Positions 24,722 to 35,610 of a stretch of 36,678 nucleotides of DNA are shown here, in pieces. Numbering within the stretch: the first letter of the stretch is position 1; each line of letters opens with the position of its first letter. Under the pieces are notes generated by a model, which was not told where the DNA came from, ran no database searches, and saw nothing but the letters and a program-made list of their open reading frames with translations. The DNA comes from Lentisphaeria bacterium (GTDB lineage Bacteria > Verrucomicrobiota > Lentisphaeria > Victivallales > UBA1829), in NCBI GenBank assembly GCA_017503545.1, contig JAFVSW010000014.1:1-36678 (forward strand). The letters are read 5' to 3'. Both the position numbers and the translations under genes were made by a program.

Positions 24722-27700
24722 ATGAGTGATCGCAATTTTTATTTCAATCTGGGAATGGAACGGAAACTGGATTCATGGAATATTACCAATACCGGAGCGA
24801 AACAATTCCTCTGTCTGTGTGATTTTCAATGCGATGAAAACGGCGATTATGTCATCCTTTTCCCTTATACAAAATTGTCTCATGATCAAAATAATTATGA
24901 TAACTTTCCTGTTTATCGGGAACTCATCATCGACGGAATATCCTATTCCCAGGTCACCGATATCGAAACAGCGTATATCAGTTTTTTCTTCGGACTCCGC
25001 GTACATTTGCAGTCCGGAACTCATAAACTGGAAATGAAAATCTCTTACGGCAAAGATAATCTGGCAGACTGGTTGAATATCCACCTGATCAAAGACCTGC
25101 CCCCTGCTCCGTATACCATTCTGAATTATCATAAATCGCTTTCGATCCCCGCTGAACAATTGCCGCAAGCCGTTATTTCTGATCCGGATCTGACCGGATA
25201 CACTCCCGGATGCGGCACTACGACAGCTCCCGGAAGATTCGGTTTTTCCAAAGGGGACGGCGTATTGGATTGCGCTATGCCTGCCTTGGGAATCGTTGAT
25301 AAACTGTATGTTTGCGGTCACCCGGAATATCGCAAACCGTTCCGCTGGAGTTATTCCACCTTACCGGAACGGGCTCCGCTCCACGGATCCTATTATCCCG
25401 CCACAGAAAAAATTGATCAGGATACCATTTCCATCAATCACCTTACCGTGACCTGGGCAACACAATTCAATGAAAAAGAATATGCCTGTTCCTACTCCCT
25501 CGGGACGCCGGGGATCCTCACGGAAAGTGCAGAAAACATCATGCGTCTTACCGGCTTGGAATTTGCCGGTAATTATCAATATGTTTTATTCTCCGGTAAA
25601 AATCAGGATGTGGAAATCATTTCCACCGATCTGCTGGAAAACGGGGTGACAATGCACGCAAACTTTCTGCTCCTTTTCGGCTCGACCGAATTCCCTGACA
25701 TACCTTTGATGATCACACTTGACCGGACACCGGAAAAAATCAACGTCAAACGCAACCCGCGTACAAACCGTTTAACAGAATTGATCTTCCATGGCTGCAG
25801 CCGCATGATCACGGCAACGCCCACCGGAATGGAATGTTATCAAACGGTCACACCGGATCAGCCGGAAGTTCTTGCGGATCTGGTAAACCGCTGCCGTTTC
25901 TGGAGTCATGCGTTTATGGCTTATCCGGTAAAATGCGAAGAATATTACAAAATCGAACATGAAACCGAACAAGTCCATATCATTCAGAAATTCGCTTACC
26001 GGTATCTGACCGATGAATGGAATACAGCACCACTGGAACTTGCCCCGCTGCCGCCTGCCTCCACACTCAATGGGACAACCATCACAACAGATGATCATGA
26101 TTTCCATTTTCCGACAAAATTCGGATATCTGAAGGGGGCTTACGGCAATACTTCATCGTATACACTCCCGTTCATGCCGGTCAACCGGAAATATCCGATG
26201 CGGGATGCAAAGGATTCTTCACCGGAAGAATTGCTGAACAGCTGTATGGATGACTTTTTCCGGTTCGCTGATCAATTTCCAGCGGAAATACAAAGTTATC
26301 CTTTTGCCGGAGCGTTGATGGAGCCGTATGCATTCGCCTCCACCATGTCTCTGTTCATGAAAGAAGAACATCGCAACAAATTGCGGCAAAAAGCTGAACA
26401 GAGGTTGGAATGGGCGTGCGCCCCGGACCGGAAATATACCTACCCCGTCATTGACTGGAATTATATGGTGACCAAAAGGCCGGAAGATGAACAGGTCAAA
26501 ACACTGTATCAGGGTGATACATTACAACGACGATATCTCTGGAACTGGTATCAGAGAACCGAACCGTTCACCAATACAAAATTCCATGTATGTTATTTGA
26601 ACGTAGGCTTATTCACTTCCAATACCATCAAAGCAGGTACGCCGGATGAAATCGCAAACCTGAAAACCCCGCTGATCGAAAATGACTGGGGTGTCGGTTT
26701 GACGTTCTATTACGCCATGCTCTGCGCTCTGGCAAGTGGAAATATCAACCCGATCCGGGAAAATTGGGAATTGCTCAAAGATGTTTATAAATTCTTTGAC
26801 AGTATGCACGACTGGGCATGTATGGGCACCGGGTACAGTGATAATGCCATCACCTGGGTGGAAGGTGCAAATTATGGCGTCTTTACCGGTTTCATCCACA
26901 TGGCAAAAGCATTGGGTGATACAAAAGAGATGGAACGGGGTATTTACCTCGCCGCAAAACAATTGGGACTGCGTATGGCAATCGTGCGATCCTCCATCCA
27001 TTATTTCTGTAACGTATACCATACAGCCCCCTGGTATATCACAAAATCGTTCCGGGAGGAAAGCAATCCCGGACAGCAATTCCAGAACGTACCGAAAAAA
27101 TATATCAAAAACCGGTTCCGCCCCGAAGGCATTTATAATCTGACAACCGAAGGAATCTACCCCGAAATTTTTGAAGCATTACGGAAATTCTGCCCGGATG
27201 ACATTACGGACATCATGAAGCAGCTGCGGGATATTTTCCTGACGGAAGAAACGTTTTCCGATGCCAATTCCCTCTCCTGGGCAAAACTGCAGCAAATCAC
27301 TTGTATGCTGCAGGATGAAGCACTGGATCCCGCGGTTTCAAAACAACAGGTATTGGAAGATATTGCACACGCCGAACAAAAGGATTTGCTTTTGAAAAAA
27401 TGGCGTGGAATCCATATCTTCAGCCGCCGTTTACCGGAACATTATTTCAAGGCACAACTGCTTGCCTGGAACAATATGAAAACACACCCTGTCTGGCTGG
27501 AATTCTGGAACAATGTACGGCTCGATGATGCCGTGATCAGGGGAGAAACGGCAACGGTCAAATTCATAATAACGGGCAATGCTCCGCTGCTGATGTTCGG
27601 CTGCCGGAAAAAACCGGTAAAAGTTTTGTTGAACAGGGCAGAGATCCAGTACCGCATGGACAGATACGGGACTGGATTTACCATCAAACCGGAAGATTCG

Positions 27701-27724
27701 GGGACATTGGAACTTGCATTTTGA
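24722..27724 (+). CDS. Large protein of unknown function, possibly carbohydrate-active
   Basis: A 1000-residue protein without signal peptide or membrane segment. Residues 1-450 look beta-rich (for example an early segment KQFLCLCDFQCDENGDYVIL), whereas 530-900 look helical with aromatic-rich stretches such as NDWGVGLTFYYAMLCALASG and WVEGANYGVFTGFIHMAKAL, which recall the toroid of six-hairpin glycosidases. The last 70 residues return to beta strands. I recognise no family motif and no certain catalytic residue, so an intracellular glycoside hydrolase or lyase is only a guess. AAAGGA lies 9 bases ahead of the ATG at 24722. It appears to be a single-gene transcript before gyrB. Confidence 0.6.
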   Translation: MSDRNFYFNLGMERKLDSWNITNTGAKQFLCLCDFQCDENGDYVILFPYTKLSHDQNNYDNFPVYRELIIDGISYSQVTDIETAYISFFFGLRVHLQSGTHKLEMKISYGKDNLADWLNIHLIKDLPPAPYTILNYHKSLSIPAEQLPQAVISDPDLTGYTPGCGTTTAPGRFGFSKGDGVLDCAMPALGIVDKLYVCGHPEYRKPFRWSYSTLPERAPLHGSYYPATEKIDQDTISINHLTVTWATQFNEKEYACSYSLGTPGILTESAENIMRLTGLEFAGNYQYVLFSGKNQDVEIISTDLLENGVTMHANFLLLFGSTEFPDIPLMITLDRTPEKINVKRNPRTNRLTELIFHGCSRMITATPTGMECYQTVTPDQPEVLADLVNRCRFWSHAFMAYPVKCEEYYKIEHETEQVHIIQKFAYRYLTDEWNTAPLELAPLPPASTLNGTTITTDDHDFHFPTKFGYLKGAYGNTSSYTLPFMPVNRKYPMRDAKDSSPEELLNSCMDDFFRFADQFPAEIQSYPFAGALMEPYAFASTMSLFMKEEHRNKLRQKAEQRLEWACAPDRKYTYPVIDWNYMVTKRPEDEQVKTLYQGDTLQRRYLWNWYQRTEPFTNTKFHVCYLNVGLFTSNTIKAGTPDEIANLKTPLIENDWGVGLTFYYAMLCALASGNINPIRENWELLKDVYKFFDSMHDWACMGTGYSDNAITWVEGANYGVFTGFIHMAKALGDTKEMERGIYLAAKQLGLRMAIVRSSIHYFCNVYHTAPWYITKSFREESNPGQQFQNVPKKYIKNRFRPEGIYNLTTEGIYPEIFEALRKFCPDDITDIMKQLRDIFLTEETFSDANSLSWAKLQQITCMLQDEALDPAVSKQQVLEDIAHAEQKDLLLKKWRGIHIFSRRLPEHYFKAQLLAWNNMKTHPVWLEFWNNVRLDDAVIRGETATVKFIITGNAPLLMFGCRKKPVKVLLNRAEIQYRMDRYGTGFTIKPEDSGTLELAF

Positions 27725-27777
27725 CCGTTTACACGGAAATATCTGCGTTGTATTTTCAAAAAAAACGTATTTCTGCC

Positions 27778-27805
27778 TTGAAAAATTCGTTTTCCGGGTT
27801 ATAGT
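27778..27805 (+). promoter_or_regulatory. Predicted gyrB promoter
   Basis: TTGAAA (27778-27783), 16-base spacer, TATAGT (27800-27805), about 57 bases ahead of the gyrB start. Confidence 0.55.
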
Positions 27806-27813
27806 ACCTTTAA

Positions 27814-30351
<2,538 letters not shown>

Positions 30352-30375
30352 TGGTTTGAAAAAACAATAAACTGT

Positions 30376-30410
30376 ACGGAGAAGTCAAAATACCGGCTTC
30401 TCCGTTTTTC
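30376..30410 (+). terminator. Intrinsic terminator after gyrB
   Basis: ACGGAGAAG (30376-30384) and CTTCTCCGT (30397-30405) form a perfect 9-bp stem with a 12-base loop, followed by TTTTTC. The next start codon lies only 17 bases beyond the T-run. Confidence 0.85.
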
Positions 30411-30426
30411 TTTGGACTTATTTCTT

Positions 30427-31227
30427 ATGGATATAAAATTGATCGCCGCCGATATGGATGGTACTCTATTGAACAGTAAACAGGAATTGCCCCCCGGATT
30501 CTTTGATATTGTCCGCAATCTTCATAAACAGGGTATTTGCTTTGCCGCCGCAAGCGGAAGACAATTTATCAATCTGCAAAATCTCTTTGCCGAAGTCGCA
30601 GATAAAATGATGTTTATCGCCGAAAACGGATCCCTGGTCGCAAAAGGCAATGAGGTCATTTACACCCTCCCGATTCCGGAACATATTCTTGCAGATTTAT
30701 ACAATACTGCCGATTCCATTCCCGGTACAACCGTTCTCCTCTGCGGTACAAAAGCTGCATATTTGAAAACGCCGGATGAATTGGCTGACCACAATTCCAG
30801 TTTGTATTACAGTAGCCGGATATTTACAGATAATCCTTTGCAAGCGGTCAAAGACAATCACGACTCTGTGATCAAAGTCGCAATTTTCCATGCAGTAGAC
30901 GGCAAATTATGTGTGGATGCCATGGCTCCATTCAGTAAGGTATTAAAATCCGCCCTCGCAGCAAAAAACTGGTTCGATTTTATGCACCCGGACGTCAATA
31001 AGGGGACCGCAATGCATTTTGTACAGAAAAAATTCGGCTGGACGCCGGAAAATTGTATGGCATTCGGCGATTATCCCAACGATACAGAACTTTTGACCTC
31101 TGCCCATTTCAGTTATGCAATGGCAAATGCGGTCCCTTCCATCAAGGAAATCGCACGCTTTGAAGCTCCGTCCAACGACGATTTCGGCGTAGCACAGATC
31201 ATCCGCCAATATTTTCCCGGCGTATAA
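30427..31227 (+). CDS. HAD-superfamily Cof-type sugar phosphatase
   Basis: A 266-residue Cof-type (class IIB) HAD hydrolase. Motif I is AADMDGTLL with Asp9 as nucleophile and Asp11 as acid; motif III lysine is probably in VNKGTAMHF; motif IV is MAFGDYPNDTELL. This group dephosphorylates sugar phosphates and similar metabolites; the substrate is unknown. The start at 30427 gives the motif I position standard for the family; a TTG at 30412 in the same frame is less likely. The ribosome binding site is weak (TTTGGA), and the gene begins directly after the gyrB terminator. Confidence 0.9.
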   Translation: MDIKLIAADMDGTLLNSKQELPPGFFDIVRNLHKQGICFAAASGRQFINLQNLFAEVADKMMFIAENGSLVAKGNEVIYTLPIPEHILADLYNTADSIPGTTVLLCGTKAAYLKTPDELADHNSSLYYSSRIFTDNPLQAVKDNHDSVIKVAIFHAVDGKLCVDAMAPFSKVLKSALAAKNWFDFMHPDVNKGTAMHFVQKKFGWTPENCMAFGDYPNDTELLTSAHFSYAMANAVPSIKEIARFEAPSNDDFGVAQIIRQYFPGV

Positions 31228-31255
31228 GGAAACGACACGACGGAGAGCATAAAAA

Positions 31256-31307
31256 AAGCGATTCCGGAACTTGCTTTTGCAAGATTCGGAATCGCTTAAT
31301 TTTTTTT
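31256..31307. terminator. Bidirectional terminator between the HAD gene and nagA
   Basis: AAGCGATTCCG (31256-31266) and CGGAATCGCTT (31287-31297) pair, with the inner CTTGC/GCAAG extending the stem around a TTTT loop. T-rich DNA follows on the plus strand (31300-31307) and an A-run precedes it (T-run on the minus strand), so it can stop transcription from both sides of this convergent pair. Confidence 0.9.
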
Positions 31308-31322
31308 GAAAAAGTGGAAAAC

Positions 31323-32222
31323 TTATTCTGCAATATTGGTCAGGCGATGGGGATTTTTCCAGCAAACCTGTTCCAATTCTGCTTCAGACAGCAAATCCAG
31401 AGAACGCAGAAATTCAATACAGCGCGGCATCAGCATGGCACTGCCGACCAGACATTGTTTGACCGGATTATGCAGTTTGCCGTTTTCTTCCAGAATCGCA
31501 TCATTGCCAAGAACATGATACCGTCCGGGAGGCAATCCTGCCGCCGGAGAAGCATCACTGGTAACAACAATACGATCCGGACCTTTTACACGGATCATAC
31601 ATTTGATCACTTCCGCGGGGAGATGATGTCCATCCGTAATGATCAATGCGGTCAGAGAATCATTGGCAAGACCACTCCAGATAGCATTGTGATGACGATG
31701 TATCATGTTCGGGATGCCATTGCCCAAATGCGTCAGGCAATCAGCACCCGCAGCTGCGATCTGTTCTGAATTGGCAAGATGATGTCCCAGTGAAGCAGCA
31801 ATCCCCAGTTTGTGAGCTTCCTGAATCGTTTCCGGTGCCCCTTCTGCTTCCGCAGCAAAGGTCATAACGGAAATTCTGCCGGAAGCAAGTTCGTGCAATT
31901 CATGAAGACATTCCACGGTAGGTTTCTGGACATACGCCGGATTATGCGCGCCAACAGCCCCCGGTTCCGGAGAAATAAACGGTCCTTCCAAATGGAAGCC
32001 GGGAATCTCATACTGCAAGCCGGCACGGTCAATCGCTTCGACAAGCATGGGAAGCCGTTTCCGGTATGTTTCCATGGAAGATGTAATGATCGTAGGCAGG
32101 AAACGGGTCACGCCGGTTTTCAAAATGGATTCTGATGCACGGAGAAAATCATCCGCAGTCAGTTCCGGTGCGGAAAAATCCACACCGAAACCGCCATTTA
32201 CCTGAATGTCAAAACATTTCAT
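31323..32222 (-). CDS. nagA: N-acetylglucosamine-6-phosphate deacetylase, short form
   Basis: A 299-residue amidohydrolase that removes acetate from GlcNAc-6-phosphate. It starts directly at [13 protein letters not shown] and has [10 protein letters not shown] (metal-ligand Glu), LGHHLAN (His), THLGNGIPN (His), TDGHH and VVTSDAS (catalytic Asp). Usual NagA proteins have about 380 residues; this one lacks the N-terminal beta-sandwich strands and part of the C-terminal domain, although the barrel core is complete. It overlaps nagB by four bases (ATGA), confirming a nagB-nagA operon, with nagA translated second. Confidence 0.88.
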   Translation of the reverse strand: MKCFDIQVNGGFGVDFSAPELTADDFLRASESILKTGVTRFLPTIITSSMETYRKRLPMLVEAIDRAGLQYEIPGFHLEGPFISPEPGAVGAHNPAYVQKPTVECLHELHELASGRISVMTFAAEAEGAPETIQEAHKLGIAASLGHHLANSEQIAAAGADCLTHLGNGIPNMIHRHHNAIWSGLANDSLTALIITDGHHLPAEVIKCMIRVKGPDRIVVTSDASPAAGLPPGRYHVLGNDAILEENGKLHNPVKQCLVGSAMLMPRCIEFLRSLDLLSEAELEQVCWKNPHRLTNIAE

Positions 32223-32983
32223 TTTGTGCAGAGATCCCGGGTGAGTTTGCTCAACTGAGCAGCAGCGGGAACGTCACAGAATGTAGCGCAGTCCGGATGG
32301 ATGCGGATCACAGATGCCGGATGTGCGGGAGACATTTCTTCTTCGAATGTGATCTTCATTGCGTATGCTTTACGGGCATCCGGAACGGTATTGACGATTG
32401 CTTTACTCTTGAGGATCTGACGAACACCCATGGAGATAGCCTGTTTCGGCACATCGTCCAGAGTGGGGAACCAGCCTTCACCAAGCTGCTGTTTGCGGCA
32501 TGCTTCGTCCAAATCAACAACAAGGTATGCAGCTTCTGTATCGAAATCAGCCGGCGGATCGTTGAATGCGATGTGACCGTTTTCGCCGATACCGATGAAG
32601 CAGACGTCGATGGGATGTTCTGCAATGATTTTGCCCAATTCTTCGCAGGTCTTTGCGGGATCCGGATCACTGCCATTGACAAAGTAAGCCGCTTTCAGCG
32701 GTTTCGGGAGCTGGGCAATGAAACGTTCTTTGATGTACTTGCGGAAACTGGCAGGATGTGTTTCAGGAAGACCAACATATTCGTCCAAATGGAACATGGT
32801 CACTTTCCCCCAGTCGATACCCGGAGTTGCTGCCAATGCGCTCAACATGGTGAACTGACTTGCGCCGGTAGCAACGATAATGTTTGCATAGCCCTGTTTT
32901 TCGATTGCAGCAATGATTTTTGCAGCACCATGAGCAGCAGCGGCAGCACCCATGGTTTCCGGATTGGAATGAATTTGAAGCAT
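32219..32983 (-). CDS. nagB: Glucosamine-6-phosphate deaminase (NagB-like)
   Basis: A 254-residue protein of the NagB/6-phosphogluconolactonase superfamily. It shows [20 protein letters not shown] and [14 protein letters not shown]. NagB converts glucosamine-6-phosphate to fructose-6-phosphate and ammonia. Compared with E. coli NagB, the catalytic Asp141 position reads Asn (GENGH) and Glu148 reads Asp (FNDPP), a variant found in some related proteins. The start at 32983 has AAAGGAC upstream; the longer frame to 33037 adds 18 residues that overlap the -10 box region. First gene of the nagB-nagA operon. Confidence 0.88.
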   Translation of the reverse strand: MLQIHSNPETMGAAAAAHGAAKIIAAIEKQGYANIIVATGASQFTMLSALAATPGIDWGKVTMFHLDEYVGLPETHPASFRKYIKERFIAQLPKPLKAAYFVNGSDPDPAKTCEELGKIIAEHPIDVCFIGIGENGHIAFNDPPADFDTEAAYLVVDLDEACRKQQLGEGWFPTLDDVPKQAISMGVRQILKSKAIVNTVPDARKAYAMKITFEEEMSPAHPASVIRIHPDCATFCDVPAAAQLSKLTRDLCTK

Positions 32984-33025
32984 AATAAACGTCCTTTCTT
33001 TATGCGTTAAAAAATACTTGTATTT

Positions 33026-33053
33026 AAAATACACCAAAAAACAAAAATGTCAA
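33026..33053 (-). promoter_or_regulatory. nagB-nagA promoter
   Basis: Minus strand: TTGACA (33048-33053), 16-base spacer, TATTTT (33026-33031), about 43 bases ahead of the nagB ATG. It supports the nagB start at 32983. Confidence 0.65.
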
Positions 33054-33143
33054 ATTTTTTCCTGAAACATTACATGTTTTTCACACAAAATCACAAATAT
33101 CTCATACAGATATCCCATAAAATATTTCAAAATAATATTGATA

Positions 33144-33159
33144 GAGGTAATTTCAAAAG
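33144..33159 (+). repeat. Lone terminal repeat of the MITE-like element
   Basis: gaggtaatttcaaaag matches the left terminal repeat of the two complete elements exactly for 16 bases; the similarity fades soon afterwards (cagacaaaaa against tccggcaaaa) and no matching right end is seen before the complete copy at 33308. It is probably a decayed or truncated relative. Confidence 0.6.
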
Positions 33160-33307
33160 ACAGACAAAAAGATATATGAAAAATAACAGGATTCTTTCCG
33201 CAATAAATGACTGCGGGGTAAATTGTAACACTTTTTGCAAACTTTTGCAGAAAATAAAATATATATCCAATTGAAATTACGGCTGCAATATGATATATTT
33301 TTCTGTC

Positions 33308-33471
33308 GAGGTAATTTCAAAAGTCCGGCAAAATTTGACTGAAAAAGGATTGTTGAGGAGATGGAAATGGTAGTTTGAGGTGGCTACCCAGTGGGTAACC
33401 ACCTCAAACGCTCCGTTTTCAGAACTCAACAAGAATTTTCAGACATTTTTGAAGACTTTTGAAATTGCCTC
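33308..33471 (+). mobile_element. MITE-like palindromic element, copy 2 (164 bp)
   Basis: It begins gaggtaatttcaaaagt and ends acttttgaaattgcctc like copy 1, and is flanked by TGTC on both sides (33304-33307 and 33472-33475), a 4-bp target duplication different from that of copy 1. The outer arms are close to identical to copy 1; the centre is a different hairpin, gtttgaggtggctaccc against gggtaaccacctcaaac (33373-33409). The whole element can fold on itself. It stands 40 bases upstream of the GH16-like gene, in the same orientation as copy 1 to its downstream gene. Confidence 0.9.
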
Positions 33472-33511
33472 TGTCATTATTACAAAAAAAATTCAAGGAG
33501 TATAACACAAC

Positions 33512-34345
33512 ATGTTCAAGGAAGAAGATTATCCCCGTTCATCCGTGGAAAAAAACGGATGGCAATTAACATTCTGTGATGATTTTGATGCACCGCTGTT
33601 GGATGATATGTTTTGGTTCCCCGCATATCGTTCCGGTAGAAAAGAATATTTCAAACGCATCGGACGCCCCAGCCGTTGGCAGAATCATAATGCGTATTAT
33701 GAAATTGCAGACAGTATCCTGAAATTGAAACTGACTCCGGATATGCCGCCGCGGAAAAATCCGCAAGATTGGTGTGTCAGCTGTCTTTGCACTTCCGATC
33801 ACCGGTTCGGGAATACAACAGATGATGTACAGATACTGGAAAAATTTGCACAGGAATACGGCAGATTTGAAGCCCGTTGCCGCTGCGCCAAAGCAAAAGG
33901 CGGTATTCTGAATGCGTTCTGGCTGCACCATACGGATCCGCTGGCTCAGGAATATTCCCCGGAGGGCGAAAGCCGGAAAGATACCGGTGAAAAATTGGAA
34001 ATCGATATTTTTGAAATTCTCGGCAGCCAGATCTCCGATACGTCGTCCTACGCACAATTAACGGTCCATTATACACCGGATGGTCACTATACCCCGCAGA
34101 TCCCCGTTGATTTCTCAAAACATTTTCACGAATTTGCCGTGGAATGGGATCCGGATACCATCGGCTGGTTCATTGATGGACAGGAAGTTGCCCGTTATAA
34201 CGGCGAAACACCTCGCGGAAAAATGTTTATTCTCTGCGCCCTGTTCCAATACAGCGGCTGGATCGGTGAGATCGACCCGGATATGGAATATCCGAAAGAA
34301 CTGGCTTTTGATTATATTCGTGTTTATAAACGGATCGGATCATGA
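33512..34345 (+). CDS. GH16-like glycoside hydrolase without signal peptide
   Basis: A 277-residue jelly-roll enzyme of glycoside hydrolase family 16. The catalytic signature is EIDIFE at residues 163-168, with Glu163 nucleophile, Asp165 and Glu168 acid/base, as in beta-glucanases, agarases and kappa-carrageenases. Other family features are FCDDFDAPLLDDMFW at the N-terminus, FHEFAVEWDPDTIGWFIDG and DYIRVYKR at the end. There is no signal peptide, although GH16 enzymes are usually exported, so it probably acts in the cytoplasm or leaves by another route. AAGGAG stands 11 bases upstream. It overlaps the MFS transporter gene by four bases. Confidence 0.88.
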   Translation: MFKEEDYPRSSVEKNGWQLTFCDDFDAPLLDDMFWFPAYRSGRKEYFKRIGRPSRWQNHNAYYEIADSILKLKLTPDMPPRKNPQDWCVSCLCTSDHRFGNTTDDVQILEKFAQEYGRFEARCRCAKAKGGILNAFWLHHTDPLAQEYSPEGESRKDTGEKLEIDIFEILGSQISDTSSYAQLTVHYTPDGHYTPQIPVDFSKHFHEFAVEWDPDTIGWFIDGQEVARYNGETPRGKMFILCALFQYSGWIGEIDPDMEYPKELAFDYIRVYKRIGS

Positions 34346-35595
34346 GTAAAACAACTTCTGCCGTCCGCCGTGCCGGTATCCTGACAATTCTTTCCAGCTG
34401 TTGCGGCGTAACCGGGGAAACCGTGCTGACGGACAGTGCAATTATTCTGCTGTACGCCTCCTCTCTCGGCGCGGGGAATACCGGTGCCTTGTTTTCCACC
34501 TCGGTACTGCCATTGTTTAATGGACTGGCGGTCATCCCCATGGCAGGGATTGCCCCGCATATCGGGGTACGGAAACTGACCTTGACGGCATGTGCGATTT
34601 CCGCAATTGGCTATTTGACTGCCGCTCTTGCCCCGTTTTTCGGTGGAGCAAACACGATTCTCTGGGGCGTTTCCTGTGCAGCATTGGTACAAGCCGGATT
34701 CATTGCCGGATGGTTCCCGCTGCTCAACAGTTTTGTGCAAGGTGAAAACAGAGTTTCATTTCTTGGAAAAATGCGCTTTTTCCATCAATTGAGTGCGACA
34801 ATTTTTGTTTTGCTGGCGGGACAATTTCTTGGTGCCGCACCATCTGCCGGACAATTACAGACTGTTGTCATGCTTGCCGCCCTGATCTTCTGCGGCAGAT
34901 TTTTCTGTATCATGGCAGTGCCGAAATTCCCATTGGAGAACAGTAAGTCATCCGGATCCTGGTGGATGAATCTGAAAAAAGCAGCATCCAATCCGGCATT
35001 GCGGAAATTTTCAACTTATCAATGCCTGTTCAATCTGGGATCGTTCGGCATGATCCCTCTGGCGTTGCTTTATCTGAAACATCTCGGAGTGCCGGATAAT
35101 ATCACGGTATTCATTTCCGCTGCCTCTTTTACCGGAATGATGATGGGCTATTGGTTCATCAAACACCTTACCGGTAAAATTCCGGCGTGGAAAATCATTT
35201 CTGTACTGGGACTTCTCTGTTTACCGGCTGCCGCCGGATTCTGTATGCTGCGTGAACTGCCGGGCACAATGGGATATATTTTTCTGGCATTGTCCCTGAT
35301 CGGAACAAGTTTTGCAGTTGCGGCATTTTCGGTGGTCAGTTCCGCTGTCATGATGAATTGTGCGCCGCCGGATAATGCGCCGATGACGATGGCATTTACC
35401 AATTCATTTTATTATGGGAGTGCAGGATTATCCCGGTTATTGCTTTCCTGGATCGCTGGAATGGCATGGTTCGGGGAATACAGCGGCAGATTATTCAGCA
35501 ATGGTTTCAGTATTCTGTTTTTCACATCCGGAATCATCATGCTTCTGGCAATACTGTGTGCGCCATTATTTCTGCGGCAGATCACGACCCGTTGA
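34342..35595 (+). CDS. MFS transporter
   Basis: A 417-residue protein with about 12 hydrophobic segments arranged in two halves around a short hydrophilic middle (KFPLENSKSSGSWWMNLKKA), the major facilitator pattern. There is no diagnostic substrate motif. Its ATG overlaps the stop of the GH16-like gene, so the pair is translationally coupled, and uptake of the oligosaccharide hydrolysed by that enzyme is the simplest reading. It converges on the last gene with 15 bases between stops. Confidence 0.85.
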   Translation: MSKTTSAVRRAGILTILSSCCGVTGETVLTDSAIILLYASSLGAGNTGALFSTSVLPLFNGLAVIPMAGIAPHIGVRKLTLTACAISAIGYLTAALAPFFGGANTILWGVSCAALVQAGFIAGWFPLLNSFVQGENRVSFLGKMRFFHQLSATIFVLLAGQFLGAAPSAGQLQTVVMLAALIFCGRFFCIMAVPKFPLENSKSSGSWWMNLKKAASNPALRKFSTYQCLFNLGSFGMIPLALLYLKHLGVPDNITVFISAASFTGMMMGYWFIKHLTGKIPAWKIISVLGLLCLPAAAGFCMLRELPGTMGYIFLALSLIGTSFAVAAFSVVSSAVMMNCAPPDNAPMTMAFTNSFYYGSAGLSRLLLSWIAGMAWFGEYSGRLFSNGFSILFFTSGIIMLLAILCAPLFLRQITTR

Positions 35596-35610
35596 ATTCC
35601 CTTCACCCGT

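Larger units (their letters stand above)
33054..33511. other. AT-rich intergenic region between nagB and the GH16-like gene
   Basis: Apart from the lone terminal repeat and the complete MITE-like element, this stretch holds no gene I can support: the frame open at 33047-33274 is AT-driven, lacks a ribosome binding site and shows no domain. Confidence 0.6.
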
